Notes: a model not told the origin generated them from the letters alone. A stretch of 55,170 nucleotides of DNA from Paenibacillaceae bacterium ZCTH02-B3 (GCA_002159065.1 LZRV01000115.1:1-55170), one strand, 5' to 3'. Numbered from the stretch's first letter, positions 8,068 to 16,188 are shown. Program-made: numbers and translations.

Positions 8068-9129
8068 GTGAGGGAGTTGATCGTCGTCACCAAGAATTCC
8101 GTCACGGACGAGCGGATCGGGGAAATCGTCGCCTTCATCGAGAAACACGGCGTCAAGGCGCATGTTTCCCGGGGCACGGACCGGACGGTCATCGGCATCA
8201 TCGGAAAGGCGGACCCGGTGCTCGCCGAACAATTGCGCTCGATGAAGGGCGTGGAAGATGTCATCCGGATCTCGAAATCTTATAAGCTGGCCAGCCGCGA
8301 CTTCCATCCGGAAAACACGGTCATCGAAATCAAGGGCCTCCGGATCGGCGGCGACGAGCTGGTGGTGATGGGCGGGCCCTGCGCCGTCGAATCACCCGAA
8401 CAGATCGACAAGATCGCGTATCTGGTCAAGGCGGCCGGCGGCCAGGTGCTGCGCGGCGGCGCGTTCAAACCGCGGACGGGTCCGTACAGCTTCCAGGGCA
8501 TCGGCGTCGAAGGCCTGAAGTGGATGCGGGAAGCCGCCGACCGGTACGGCCTGCTCACCATCACCGAAGTGATGACGCCCGAATACGTGGAGATTTGCGC
8601 CCGGTATTCGGACATGTTGCAGGTCGGCACGCGCAACATGCAAAACTTTGACCTGTTGCGCAAGCTGGGCACGGTGAAGAATCCGGTGCTCCTGAAGCGC
8701 GGTTTCAGCGCCACGTATGACGAGTGGCTGAACGCGGCGGAATACATCCTGGCGGGCGGCAACCCGAACGTGATGCTGTGCGAGCGGGGCATCCGCACGT
8801 TCGAGACCTACACCCGCAACACGCTGGATCTGACGGCCATCCCGGTCATCCACCAGCTCAGCCATTTGCCGGTCATCGCCGACCCGAGCCACGGCACCGG
8901 CCGGCGCGAACTGGTGGAGACGATGTCCAAGGCGGCGGTGGCGGCGGGAGCCGACGGGCTGATCATCGAAATGCACTACGACCCCGACAATTCGATGACC
9001 GGCGACGGCGTCCAGTCGCTGTTCCCCGACCAGTTCGCGGCTTTGTGCAGGGATCTGGAAAAGCTGGCGCCGCTGGTCGGCAAGCGGTTCGACACGGCGA
9101 AGGCGCCGGCGGAAGCCTTCGCGAGCTGA
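8068..9129 (+). CDS. aroF: 3-deoxy-7-phosphoheptulonate (DAHP) synthase with N-terminal regulatory domain
   Basis: A 353-residue type I-beta DAHP synthase, the first enzyme of the shikimate pathway, condensing PEP and erythrose 4-phosphate. Residues 1-75 form a ferredoxin-like regulatory domain as in the Thermotoga enzyme (RTVIGIIG). The barrel follows with GPCAVES, LRGGAFKPRTGPYSFQG, LLKRGFSAT, CERGIRTFE and DPSHGTGRR, covering PEP and metal ligands. The GTG at 8068 is chosen because GAGGA lies 8 bases upstream and the protein then begins with the family's first beta strand; a TTG at 8077 is an alternative. It appears monocistronic, with a strong promoter and its own terminator. Confidence 0.93.
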   Translation: MRELIVVTKNSVTDERIGEIVAFIEKHGVKAHVSRGTDRTVIGIIGKADPVLAEQLRSMKGVEDVIRISKSYKLASRDFHPENTVIEIKGLRIGGDELVVMGGPCAVESPEQIDKIAYLVKAAGGQVLRGGAFKPRTGPYSFQGIGVEGLKWMREAADRYGLLTITEVMTPEYVEICARYSDMLQVGTRNMQNFDLLRKLGTVKNPVLLKRGFSATYDEWLNAAEYILAGGNPNVMLCERGIRTFETYTRNTLDLTAIPVIHQLSHLPVIADPSHGTGRRELVETMSKAAVAAGADGLIIEMHYDPDNSMTGDGVQSLFPDQFAALCRDLEKLAPLVGKRFDTAKAPAEAFAS

Positions 9130-9160
9130 AGCGGGCTGAAGCGCCCGCTTCTTCCTTTTA
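9129..9160 (+). terminator. Rho-independent terminator of aroF
   Basis: The stem AGCGGGC/GCCCGCT with a 6-base loop directly follows the stop codon, with a C/T-rich tail ending in TTTT. It lies between the convergent genes aroF and thpR. Confidence 0.7.
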
Positions 9161-9207
9161 AGAAGGCGTCATGCGGGTCCGGCCGGCGTCCGCGGCAAAA
9201 CCGGCGT

Positions 9208-9912
9208 TCACCGGCCGAACCGGTATTCCGAGAGGCGCTCGTAGCTTGGCCGGCGGCCGAGATGCGAACGAAACAGGGTGAGCCGGTCCGCCCTCCAGAC
9301 GAGCAACCCGGATGGGCCGGGAGGAAGGGAACCGGCGTCGGCACTTCTCAAGGGTCCCCGGGATGCCGCCGCGGTTCCGGCCGGGGCGCCGTGTGCGGCG
9401 CCTTCTTCCGCGGCGACCGCCTCCCGCCAGGCCGCCGCGACCGCCGCGGGACCGCAGGCGGCGTTTCCGGCGCGGGCCAGCGTCACATGTGGGCGAAACG
9501 GCCGCGGATCCCGCGGGAAACCGGCCGCTTCGGCGCGCGCGCAAAGCGCGGCGTGCAGCGCGGACAGGGCCCCCTGCGCCGGGCGGTCCGCTTCCCCTTC
9601 GGCCGTCCCGCTTCGTTCAGCCACGCCGCACCACAGCACGCGCGGCGCCGAAGGCGGGCCGAAGGTTCCAGGCTCCGTGAGTTCCAGGGTGAACGGCGCG
9701 GCGCCGGCGGCGGTTTCCCGGACCATCCGGCTCACCTCTTCCACCCGCCCCGCGGGCGTCTCGCCCAGAAACAACAGCGTGACATGAAGGTCGGCGGGAT
9801 GCGTCCAGCGGGCAAACGGCAGCCGTCCGGCCAGCCGTTCCATCCGGGCGGCCAGCCGCCGGGACACCCCGTCCGGCAGCGCCAGGCCGATAAACAGGCG
9901 GCAAACGTTCAT
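9208..9912 (-). CDS. thpR: RNA 2',3'-cyclic phosphodiesterase (ThpR/LigT, 2H family)
   Basis: A 234-residue 2H phosphoesterase. Both catalytic HxTx motifs are present: LHVTLLFLG in the N-terminal half and RPHVTLARA in the second half. The family opens 2',3'-cyclic phosphate ends of RNA. The ATG at 9912 is preceded by GGGGGAGAG on the minus strand; a longer reading frame from 9957 lacks this. The C-terminal third carries an Ala/Gly/Pro-rich insertion of about 40 residues before the final strand (LTLFRSHLG), which is longer than usual and probably a surface loop. It is transcribed divergently from serC. Confidence 0.85.
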   Translation of the reverse strand: MNVCRLFIGLALPDGVSRRLAARMERLAGRLPFARWTHPADLHVTLLFLGETPAGRVEEVSRMVRETAAGAAPFTLELTEPGTFGPPSAPRVLWCGVAERSGTAEGEADRPAQGALSALHAALCARAEAAGFPRDPRPFRPHVTLARAGNAACGPAAVAAAWREAVAAEEGAAHGAPAGTAAASRGPLRSADAGSLPPGPSGLLVWRADRLTLFRSHLGRRPSYERLSEYRFGR

Positions 9913-9974
9913 GATGCTCTCCCCCGCAAAATCGACAAACTTTTGAAAAACGCGCAAAGCGAGGGTTTTTCCGG

Positions 9975-10003
9975 TTGTCCGGTTTTTTTCCCTTTGCTAT
10001 GAT
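9975..10003 (+). promoter_or_regulatory. Sigma-A promoter of serC
   Basis: TTGTCC (9975-9980), a 17-base spacer and TATGAT (9998-10003) with a TG extension just before the -10. It lies 35 bases upstream of the serC start. Confidence 0.8.
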
Positions 10004-10037
10004 AAGCCTAACTGAAAAGGTAAGGTGGGTAAAGGGA

Positions 10038-11135
10038 ATGGCTGTAAAGGTTTCACGGGTCTGCAATTTCAATCCCGGTCCCGCCGCGCTTCCCCTCGAG
10101 GCGCTGGAGAGGGCCCGGAACGAGCTGACGGACTTTGCCGGGACGGGCATGTCGCTCATGGAAATGTCCCACCGGAGCAAGGAATACGAAGCGGTGCAGC
10201 GGGAAGCGGCCGCCCTGCTGCGGGAACTGATGGGCATTCCGGACGGCTATAAGGTCCTGTTCCTGCAAGGCGGCGCCAGCACGCAGTTCGCCATGGTCCC
10301 GATGAATCTGCTTGCCGAAGGCAAAAGCGGCGCCTATGTGGTGACGGGCAGCTGGGCGAAAAAAGCCTTCGCGGAAGCCAAACTGTTCGGGCGGGCGGTG
10401 GCCGCCGCGTCTTCGGAGGCGGACGGCTGGACGCGCATTCCGCCCCTCGAGTCGGTGACCATTCCGGAAGACGCCGCCTATCTGCACATCACCTCCAACG
10501 AGACCATCGAAGGGACCCAGTGGCGGGTATTTCCCGATACGAAAGCGGTGCCGCTCGTGGCGGACATGTCCAGCGACATCCTGAGCCGGCCCGTCGACGT
10601 GTCCAGGTTCGGCCTCATCTATGCCGGCGCGCAGAAAAACATCGGTCCCGCCGGCGTCACCGTCGTCATCATCCGGGAGGACCTGATTCGCGAGCCCGCC
10701 TTCCCGGTGCCGACGATGCTGCGCTATGACACGCACGCGAAGCATGATTCCCTGTACAACACGCCGCCCGCGTTCGCCATTTATATGACGAAACTCGTCC
10801 TCGAATGGATCCGGGACAACGGCGGCGCGGCGGGAATGGAAGCCCGCGCCCGGGAAAAGGCCGAAGCGCTGTACCGGGTGATCGACGCAAGCGGCGGGTT
10901 CTACCGCGGCTGCGCCCAGAAGGACAGCCGCTCGCTGATGAACGTGACGTTCCGCCTGGCCAGCGAGGAACTGGAAAAGCGGTTCCTCGAGGAAGCGGCG
11001 AAGAACGGCTTTGTCGGCCTGAAAGGCCACCGCAGCGTCGGGGGGCTCAGGGCGTCCATCTACAACGGGGTGCCGACGGAACACGCAAAGGCCCTCGCCG
11101 CGTTCATGGAAGACTTCATGCGCCGAAACGGCTGA
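10038..11135 (+). CDS. serC: Phosphoserine aminotransferase
   Basis: A 365-residue class V aminotransferase of serine biosynthesis, converting 3-phosphohydroxypyruvate to phosphoserine with glutamate. Visible hallmarks are the N-terminal NFNPGPAALP, MEMSHRSKE, LQGGASTQF, the segment VADMSSDILSRP, and the PLP-binding Lys in AGAQKNIGPAG. Length matches the family. The ATG at 10038 is preceded by TAAAGGG; the in-frame start at 9975 lies inside the promoter. trmL follows after 21 bases and is probably in the same transcript. Confidence 0.95.
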   Translation: MAVKVSRVCNFNPGPAALPLEALERARNELTDFAGTGMSLMEMSHRSKEYEAVQREAAALLRELMGIPDGYKVLFLQGGASTQFAMVPMNLLAEGKSGAYVVTGSWAKKAFAEAKLFGRAVAAASSEADGWTRIPPLESVTIPEDAAYLHITSNETIEGTQWRVFPDTKAVPLVADMSSDILSRPVDVSRFGLIYAGAQKNIGPAGVTVVIIREDLIREPAFPVPTMLRYDTHAKHDSLYNTPPAFAIYMTKLVLEWIRDNGGAAGMEARAREKAEALYRVIDASGGFYRGCAQKDSRSLMNVTFRLASEELEKRFLEEAAKNGFVGLKGHRSVGGLRASIYNGVPTEHAKALAAFMEDFMRRNG

Positions 11136-11156
11136 AGCGGGCGCGGGGGGAAAGGC

Positions 11157-11621
11157 ATGCCGTTTCACATCGTGCTGGTGGAACCGGAGATCCCCGCCAA
11201 CACGGGCAACATCGCCCGGACGTGCGCCGCGACGGGAACCCATCTGCACCTGGTGCGGCCTCTGGGCTTTTCCACCGACGACCGGGAATTGAAGCGGGCC
11301 GGACTGGATTACTGGCACTCGGTGACCATCCGCTATTACGATTCGTTCGCGGAGGTGACGGAGGCGCATCCGGGGGCCCGCTTTTTCCTGACCAGCACCC
11401 GGGCGAAGAAGCGCTACACCGACTTTCGCTTCCGCGACGGCGACTTCTTCGTTTTCGGCAAGGAGACGAAAGGGCTTCCCCAGGAACTTCTGGACGCCTA
11501 CCCGGACACGTGCATGCGGCTGCCGATGACGGACCGGGTGCGTTCCCTGAACCTGTCCAACGCCGCGGCGATCGTCGTGTACGAGGCGCTTCGGCAGAAC
11601 GGCTTTCCGGGGCTCGCGTAA
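11157..11621 (+). CDS. trmL: tRNA (cytidine/uridine-34 2'-O) methyltransferase, TrmL-type SPOUT enzyme
   Basis: A 154-residue SPOUT methyltransferase that modifies the wobble position of tRNA-Leu isoacceptors. The family signature is complete: LVEPEIPANTGNIARTCAATG at the N-terminus, then FGKETKGLP and MRSLNLS-like RSLNLSNAAAIVVYEALRQ forming the knotted cofactor site. The length equals the family norm. It lies 21 bases downstream of serC with GGGGGAAAGG before its ATG, so it is probably the second gene of a serC-trmL transcript. Confidence 0.92.
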   Translation: MPFHIVLVEPEIPANTGNIARTCAATGTHLHLVRPLGFSTDDRELKRAGLDYWHSVTIRYYDSFAEVTEAHPGARFFLTSTRAKKRYTDFRFRDGDFFVFGKETKGLPQELLDAYPDTCMRLPMTDRVRSLNLSNAAAIVVYEALRQNGFPGLA

Positions 11622-11634
11622 AGTTCACAAATTG

Positions 11635-11651
11635 TTCAAATATTATTTGAA
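11635..11651. promoter_or_regulatory. Perfect palindrome upstream of the AbrB-like gene (operator candidate)
   Basis: TTCAAAT-att-ATTTGAA forms a 7+3+7 perfect inverted repeat in an AT-rich island right after trmL. A good -10 element (TATAAT, 11692-11697) follows about 40 bases later. The placement fits an operator or an upstream site of the AbrB-like gene; binding is inference. Confidence 0.4.
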
Positions 11652-11761
11652 TATGGCAGGAAAATGCGTGCGAATGAAGAAAAAAATATATTATAATAAA
11701 TCCTGTGGCAGATAAATTACATGAAGAAAATCAACATCAGACCACGATTGGAGGATGCGCG

Positions 11762-12004
11762 TTGAAACCTGCAGGCGTCGTAAGGAAAGTGGACCAGCTG
11801 GGGAGAATCGTTCTGCCGAAATCGCTGCGCAAGCGGTATCAGATGAACGAGGGGGATCCTGTGGAAATTCTCGTCCAAGGGGACCAGATCATCCTTGAAC
11901 GGTATCGTCCGCGTTGCGTCTTCTGCTCCTCGATGGAAGGCATCACGGAGTACAAAAACCGTTATCTCTGCGCCAGGTGCATCACGGAAATGAAGGCGCT
12001 GTAA
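11762..12004 (+). CDS. AbrB/SpoVT-family transition-state regulator with C-terminal zinc-knuckle-like motif
   Basis: An 80-residue DNA-binding protein. Residues 3-48 are a swapped-hairpin AbrB domain (GVVRKVDQLGRIVLPKSLR...GDPVEI). The C-terminal part differs from classical AbrB and has two CxxC pairs (Cys52/Cys55 and Cys70/Cys73) that could bind zinc. The TTG start at 11762 is chosen because TTGGAGGATG lies just upstream; a GTG at 11705 lacks a ribosome binding site. Paralogues of AbrB repress post-exponential genes in Bacillales. The gene is a single unit between an AT-rich promoter region and a strong terminator. Confidence 0.85.
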   Translation: MKPAGVVRKVDQLGRIVLPKSLRKRYQMNEGDPVEILVQGDQIILERYRPRCVFCSSMEGITEYKNRYLCARCITEMKAL

Positions 12005-12032
12005 TAAGGGCCGAACGAATCCGACCGGGCAG

Positions 12033-12077
12033 AAAAAGCCGGACATTCCCGAACCGAGGGGAAGATCCGGCTTTTTT
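12033..12077 (+). terminator. Rho-independent terminator of the AbrB-like gene
   Basis: AAAAAGCCGGA (12033-12043) pairs with TCCGGCTTTTTT (12066-12077); the loop is 22 bases. The symmetrical A and T runs make it usable in both directions. Confidence 0.85.
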
Positions 12078-12135
12078 GCGTTTATTCCGGATGAAAGAAC
12101 GGGATCGTCCCCGCATCCCTTCGGAGACGTTCCGA

Positions 12136-12267
12136 TCAGAGGCCTTTCGTCTGGTCTTCGTTGTAAGCCGCGGTCAAAATGGCGGTCAGAAAGAGCAGCA
12201 TGACGATGATGACGATCCAGAACCGATGCGAAAGCCCCAAAAAGTAAAATGTGATATTTTCTTCCAT
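12136..12267 (-). CDS. Small single-pass membrane protein, 43 residues, unknown function
   Basis: A short open frame on the minus strand codes for a 43-residue peptide: a short N-terminus starting MEENITFYF, one strongly hydrophobic helix of about 20 residues (RFWIVIIVMLLFL region) and a charged tail ending NEDQTKGL. GGAAAGG precedes its ATG at a proper distance, and TATAATAAAG (minus strand, about 12305-12295) lies upstream as a -10 element. These signals make it more than a chance frame. I do not recognise the family. It is divergent from the aminotransferase-like gene. Confidence 0.6.
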   Translation of the reverse strand: MEENITFYFLGLSHRFWIVIIVMLLFLTAILTAAYNEDQTKGL

Positions 12268-12541
12268 TTCCTTTCCCGCACCTCCACTGAGTCCCCTTTA
12301 TTATAACCAATCCCCCCGGAAAAAGAAAACGAAAATGTTGTGAACCCGCCATACAATGGGAGGGGGAGGCTTCGGCCCGGCAAGGGCAAGCCTGGACGTC
12401 CCAACGGACAGGGGCGGGAACGCCATGCCGCGGTGGGAAGAGACGCTTGACGTACCGGCGGGCCGGTCGGGAACGCAGCGTATCGGCGGGCAGGGACGGA
12501 AGCGTCGCGCGCAGCGGTGGACCAAGGACGGGGGGAGCGCC

Positions 12542-13681
12542 GTGGAACGGTTGATCAACTGGATGGGAGGCTGTCCGGGAAACAGCCTGCTGTCGGGAAC
12601 GGAATGGGAGGAAGACCTGTATCGCGCCATTGCCGCGGCCAGGGAAGGGAAACTGCCGCCAGAACCCGCCGGCAAGGCGGAGGAAACGTCGGCCAGCCTG
12701 GGGCGGCGGCTGTGCGAACGGGCGCTGGGGGCGCCGGAAGGCCTTACGGTGACCGCCCTGACGTCCGGCGCCGATGAGGCGCTGCTCAAGCTGCTTGCGG
12801 CTTTCACGGAACCCGGGGACGCGGTGTTCACCGAACGCCTTGCGCCCCGTTCCGCGCTCATGCTTTTCCGGCGGATGGCGGTCCGCACCGTCGTCGTGCC
12901 GGGCGACGAAAGCGGCATGGATCCGGAAGCCCTGCTGGCGGCCCTCGCCCGCGAAAAGCCCGCCTTCGTCTACGCTTCGCCGGTATGTCCGGACCCGTCC
13001 GGCCGCCGTTGGGACGACGAGCGCCGCCGGGCGCTGGCGCTGCTTTGCGCCTGGGCCGGCGTCCTCCTCGTGCGAGACGACCGGCAGCTGGCCCTGGCGG
13101 AGGCGCCCGGATCGTTCGAGGCGGAACGGGAGGCGGGCGTCCGGCTTTTTTCCGTCGGACAGGTGCCTCCGGGACTGTTTCCCGGACTGCGTCTCGGCTG
13201 GATTGCCACCCTGGGATCCGGAGAGCCCGTCGGACCTCGCCGCCGCTTCGGCGGCCATGAGACGGGCAGCGCGGTCCGGCGCGCGCGGGCGGCCGTTCAC
13301 GGGGCGGCCCTGCGCTGGCTGGACGATCCCCGGTCGCACGGCCATTGGGAAGCGTTCCGCAAGCGCTCCCGGGACCGGCTCCGGCTGTTTTTGCGGACGC
13401 TGGAAGCGGCGGACCTGGCGGGCGGCGGCTGGATCGAGCCGGACGGCGGGATGCACGTGTGGATCCGCCTGCCGGAAGGCCTGGAAGGGGAGGCGATGCT
13501 GAGGGCCGCCTGGCGGAAGAGCCTGCTGTTCCAGCCGGGTTCGGGATTTTTCGCGGCGGATCCGGAGCGCAACACCATCCGGGTGACGCCGGTGCATACG
13601 CCAGAGGCGCAAATAAAGGAAGGCGTGCGGCGGCTTGCGGAGTCGGCATCGGAGCTTACGGGCCGCTGGTCTCCCTGGTGA
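12542..13681 (+). CDS. Fold-type I aminotransferase homologue lacking the PLP lysine
   Basis: A protein of 379 residues if read from the GTG at 12542 (GGGGGAG upstream); the frame stays open back to 12356. It resembles the aminotransferase half of MocR proteins and AAT-I enzymes: WMGGCP at the N-terminus, GADEALLKLL, PVCPDPSGRRW in place of the PxxPTG loop, RDDRQ for the usual DDxY, and FPGLRLGW. The lysine that should stand four residues before PGLRLG is absent; the segment reads VGQVPPGLFPGLRLGW. There is no N-terminal helix-turn-helix. It is probably a pseudoenzyme or has another role. The gene ends about 80 bases before prkA. Confidence 0.7.
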   Translation: MERLINWMGGCPGNSLLSGTEWEEDLYRAIAAAREGKLPPEPAGKAEETSASLGRRLCERALGAPEGLTVTALTSGADEALLKLLAAFTEPGDAVFTERLAPRSALMLFRRMAVRTVVVPGDESGMDPEALLAALAREKPAFVYASPVCPDPSGRRWDDERRRALALLCAWAGVLLVRDDRQLALAEAPGSFEAEREAGVRLFSVGQVPPGLFPGLRLGWIATLGSGEPVGPRRRFGGHETGSAVRRARAAVHGAALRWLDDPRSHGHWEAFRKRSRDRLRLFLRTLEAADLAGGGWIEPDGGMHVWIRLPEGLEGEAMLRAAWRKSLLFQPGSGFFAADPERNTIRVTPVHTPEAQIKEGVRRLAESASELTGRWSPW

Positions 13682-13698
13682 AGAGGACGCCGGCGCCG

Positions 13699-13727
13699 GC
13701 AATATCGCTTGTCATCGGGCATAGGAT
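13699..13727 (+). promoter_or_regulatory. Candidate sigma-E promoter of prkA
   Basis: GCAATATC (13699-13706) and CATAGGAT (13720-13727), 13 bases apart, each match the sigma-E consensus boxes at about 6 of 8 positions. They lie 34 bases before prkA. prkA is known to be a mother-cell gene in Bacillus subtilis, which makes the match more plausible, but it remains a weak call. Confidence 0.35.
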
Positions 13728-13760
13728 GGTAATGTGTCCGGCGAAAGGAGGAGAGGCCCC

Positions 13761-15656
13761 ATGGACATTTTCCGCCGGATTGCGGAATACCGGGCCGAAA
13801 GCGCGAAACTGGCCTGGTCGGGCACATTCCGGGACTACATCGAGCTTCTTCGCCAGGACCCGTCGCCGGCGATGACGGCGCACGCCCGCGTCTACGAAAT
13901 GATCGTGTCCCACGGCGTGGAGGAAGTGGACGGGCGCAAGCGCTACAAATTTTTTGAACAGGAAATTTTCGGGTTGGACCGGACCATCGAAAAGCTGGTC
14001 GAGGAATACTTCCATTCCGCGGCGAAACGGCTGGACGTCCGCAAGCGCATCCTGCTCCTCATGGGACCGGTCAGCGGCGGAAAATCGACCATCGTCACCA
14101 TGCTCAAGCGGGGACTGGAGCGGTTTTCCCGCACGCCGAAGGGGGCGGTGTACGCCATCAAGGGATGCCCGATGCACGAGGAGCCGCTCCACCTCATCCC
14201 CCACGAGCTTCGGCCGGAAGTGGAACGCGAACTGGGCGTGCGGATCGAGGGCAACCTCTGTCCCTCCTGCCAGCTGATGGTGAAGACGGAATACGGCGGC
14301 GACATCGAGAACGTGCCCGTGGAACGCGTGCTCATTTCGGAGGAAAACCGCGTGGGGATCGGCACCTTCAGCCCGTCAGACCCGAAGTCCCAGGACATCG
14401 CGGACCTGACGGGGAGCATCGACTTTTCCACCATCGCCGAGTACGGCTCGGAGTCCGACCCCCGCGCCTACCGGTTCGACGGGGAGCTCAACAAGGCCAA
14501 CCGCGGCATCATGGAGTTCCAGGAGATGCTGAAGTGCGACGAGAAATTCCTGTGGAATCTGCTGTCGCTGACGCAGGAAGGCAATTTCAAGGCGGGGCGG
14601 TTTGCGCTCATCAGCGCCGACGAACTCATCATCGCCCACACCAACGAAGCCGAATACCGGGCGTTCGCCGCCAACAAGCGCAACGAGGCCCTGCTTTCGC
14701 GCATGATCGTCATGCCGATTCCCTACAATCTCAAGGTCTCGGAAGAGGAGAAGATCTACCGGAAGCTCATCGCCCAGTCCGACATGTCCCATGTGCACAT
14801 CGCCCCCCACGCCCTCCGGGCGGCGGCCATTTTTTCCATCCTCACCAGGCTGAAGGAATCGAAGAAGCAGGGGATGGATCTGATCAAAAAAATGCGGCTG
14901 TACGACGGCGAGGAAGTGGAGGGGTTCAAGCCGTCGGACCTCAAGGAGATGCAGGACGAATTCGAAGAAGAGGGCATGTCCGGCATCGACCCGCGCTACG
15001 TCATCAACCGCATCTCCAGCGCGCTCATCAAGCACGACCAGCCGTGCTTGAGCGCCCTCGACGTGCTGAGAGCCTTGCGCGACGGGCTGGACCAGCATCC
15101 CTCGATCACGAAGGAAGAACGGGAAAAATACCTGAATTTCATTTCCATGGCGCGGAAGGAGTACGACGAGCTGGCCAAAAAGGAAGTGCAAAAAGCTTTC
15201 GTCTATTCCTTCGAGGAGTCGGCGCGCACGCTGTTCAACAACTACCTGGACAACATCGAGGCGTACTGCAACTGGACGAAGATCAAGGACCCGCTCACCG
15301 GCGAGGAGCTGGACCCGGACGAGCGGCTGATGAGCTCCATCGAGGAACAGATCGGCGTCTCGGACAACGCGAAAAAGGCGTTCCGCGAAGAAATCCTGAT
15401 CCGCATGTCCAGCTATGCCCGCAAGGGCAAGACCTTCGACTACCACACCCACGAGCGGCTCCGGGAGGCCATCGAGAAAAAGCTGTTTGCGGACCTCAAG
15501 GACATTGTCAAGATCACCACTTCCACCAAGACCCCCGACGAAACGCAGCTGAAACGGATCAACGAGGTGACGAAGCGGCTGATCGACGAGCACGGCTACT
15601 GCCCCGTCTGCGCCAACGAACTGCTGCGCTACGTGGGGAGTCTGCTCAACCGTTAA
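13761..15656 (+). CDS. prkA: PrkA serine protein kinase / AAA+ protein
   Basis: A 631-residue protein, the same length as Bacillus subtilis PrkA. An N-terminal AAA domain has the Walker A MGPVSGGKST (101-110), CPMHEEPLHLIP and ELNKANRGIMEFQEM. The C-terminal PrkA kinase-like domain ends with YCPVCANELLRYVGSLLNR. The ATG at 13761 follows a perfect GAAAGGAGG. In Bacillus the protein promotes sporulation from the mother cell; in proteobacteria its orthologue YeaG works with YeaH and YcgB, whose homologues (yhbH, spoVR) also lie in this window. No partner is directly adjacent here. Confidence 0.95.
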   Translation: MDIFRRIAEYRAESAKLAWSGTFRDYIELLRQDPSPAMTAHARVYEMIVSHGVEEVDGRKRYKFFEQEIFGLDRTIEKLVEEYFHSAAKRLDVRKRILLLMGPVSGGKSTIVTMLKRGLERFSRTPKGAVYAIKGCPMHEEPLHLIPHELRPEVERELGVRIEGNLCPSCQLMVKTEYGGDIENVPVERVLISEENRVGIGTFSPSDPKSQDIADLTGSIDFSTIAEYGSESDPRAYRFDGELNKANRGIMEFQEMLKCDEKFLWNLLSLTQEGNFKAGRFALISADELIIAHTNEAEYRAFAANKRNEALLSRMIVMPIPYNLKVSEEEKIYRKLIAQSDMSHVHIAPHALRAAAIFSILTRLKESKKQGMDLIKKMRLYDGEEVEGFKPSDLKEMQDEFEEEGMSGIDPRYVINRISSALIKHDQPCLSALDVLRALRDGLDQHPSITKEEREKYLNFISMARKEYDELAKKEVQKAFVYSFEESARTLFNNYLDNIEAYCNWTKIKDPLTGEELDPDERLMSSIEEQIGVSDNAKKAFREEILIRMSSYARKGKTFDYHTHERLREAIEKKLFADLKDIVKITTSTKTPDETQLKRINEVTKRLIDEHGYCPVCANELLRYVGSLLNR

Positions 15657-15687
15657 AATTTGTTCAAAGTTTTCTCCTCCCGATTCG

Positions 15688-15716
15688 TATACAAAATACG
15701 TAAAAAATGTTATTAT
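15688..15716 (+). promoter_or_regulatory. Sigma-A promoter of the LytTR gene
   Basis: TATACA (15688-15693), a 17-base spacer and TATTAT (15711-15716) lie in an AT-rich island 88 bases before the gene. Confidence 0.6.
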
Positions 15717-15759
15717 GAATGTCGGTTGTTTCATGATACCATTCATGGGAGTAGAATCC

Positions 15760-15766
15760 TGTCGAA
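15760..15766 (+). promoter_or_regulatory. Spo0A box candidate
   Basis: TGTCGAA matches the Spo0A core (TGNCGAA) and is followed by AAA. It lies about 40 bases downstream of the promoter at 15688 and upstream of the LytTR start, a position that would suit repression. A 7-base match can occur by chance. Confidence 0.35.
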
Positions 15767-15803
15767 AAATGGTGTAAGACGATTCGGGAGGTAAGAAGCG
15801 GCT

Positions 15804-16181
15804 GTGTCGGTGTTTCAATTGCTCGACGAAGAAGGAAGACCAAGGCAAATCGGGGTGGACGACATCCTCATGATCTGTCCCACCCCGCAGGGTCCGCAGT
15901 TCCACACCCGTTACGGCGTGTACTCCTATCCGTACACGCTGGACGAATTTCTGCTTTTGCTCGGACCCAGGGGATTCGAAAGACTGGACCGGAACAACAT
16001 CGTCAACATGCGGCAAATCCGGCGCTATGATCCCAAGACGCGCACGGTGTATTTCGACGAACGGGAAGGTCCGGACGCCATCTATGCCACGGTTTCGGAA
16101 GCGAACAGCTGCAAGGTGGCCCGGCTGTTCAGGGAGCGGGAAGAACGCTACGCCGTTGCCGCGGCGGGAGCTGCCAGATAA
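15804..16181 (+). CDS. Stand-alone LytTR DNA-binding domain protein
   Basis: A 125-residue protein consisting of one LytTR DNA-binding domain without a receiver. Visible family features are DDILMICPT, FHTRYGVYSYPYTLDEF and FERLDRNNIVNMRQIRRYDPKTRTVYFDE. Such single-domain LytTR proteins are common in Paenibacillus, where their targets are mostly unknown. The GTG at 15804 follows CGGGAGG at 12 bases, slightly long. An AT-rich 147-base leader with a sigma-A promoter and a Spo0A box candidate precedes it, and a strong terminator follows, so it is a single-gene unit. Confidence 0.85.
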   Translation: MSVFQLLDEEGRPRQIGVDDILMICPTPQGPQFHTRYGVYSYPYTLDEFLLLLGPRGFERLDRNNIVNMRQIRRYDPKTRTVYFDEREGPDAIYATVSEANSCKVARLFREREERYAVAAAGAAR

Positions 16182-16188
16182 AAAGGGA

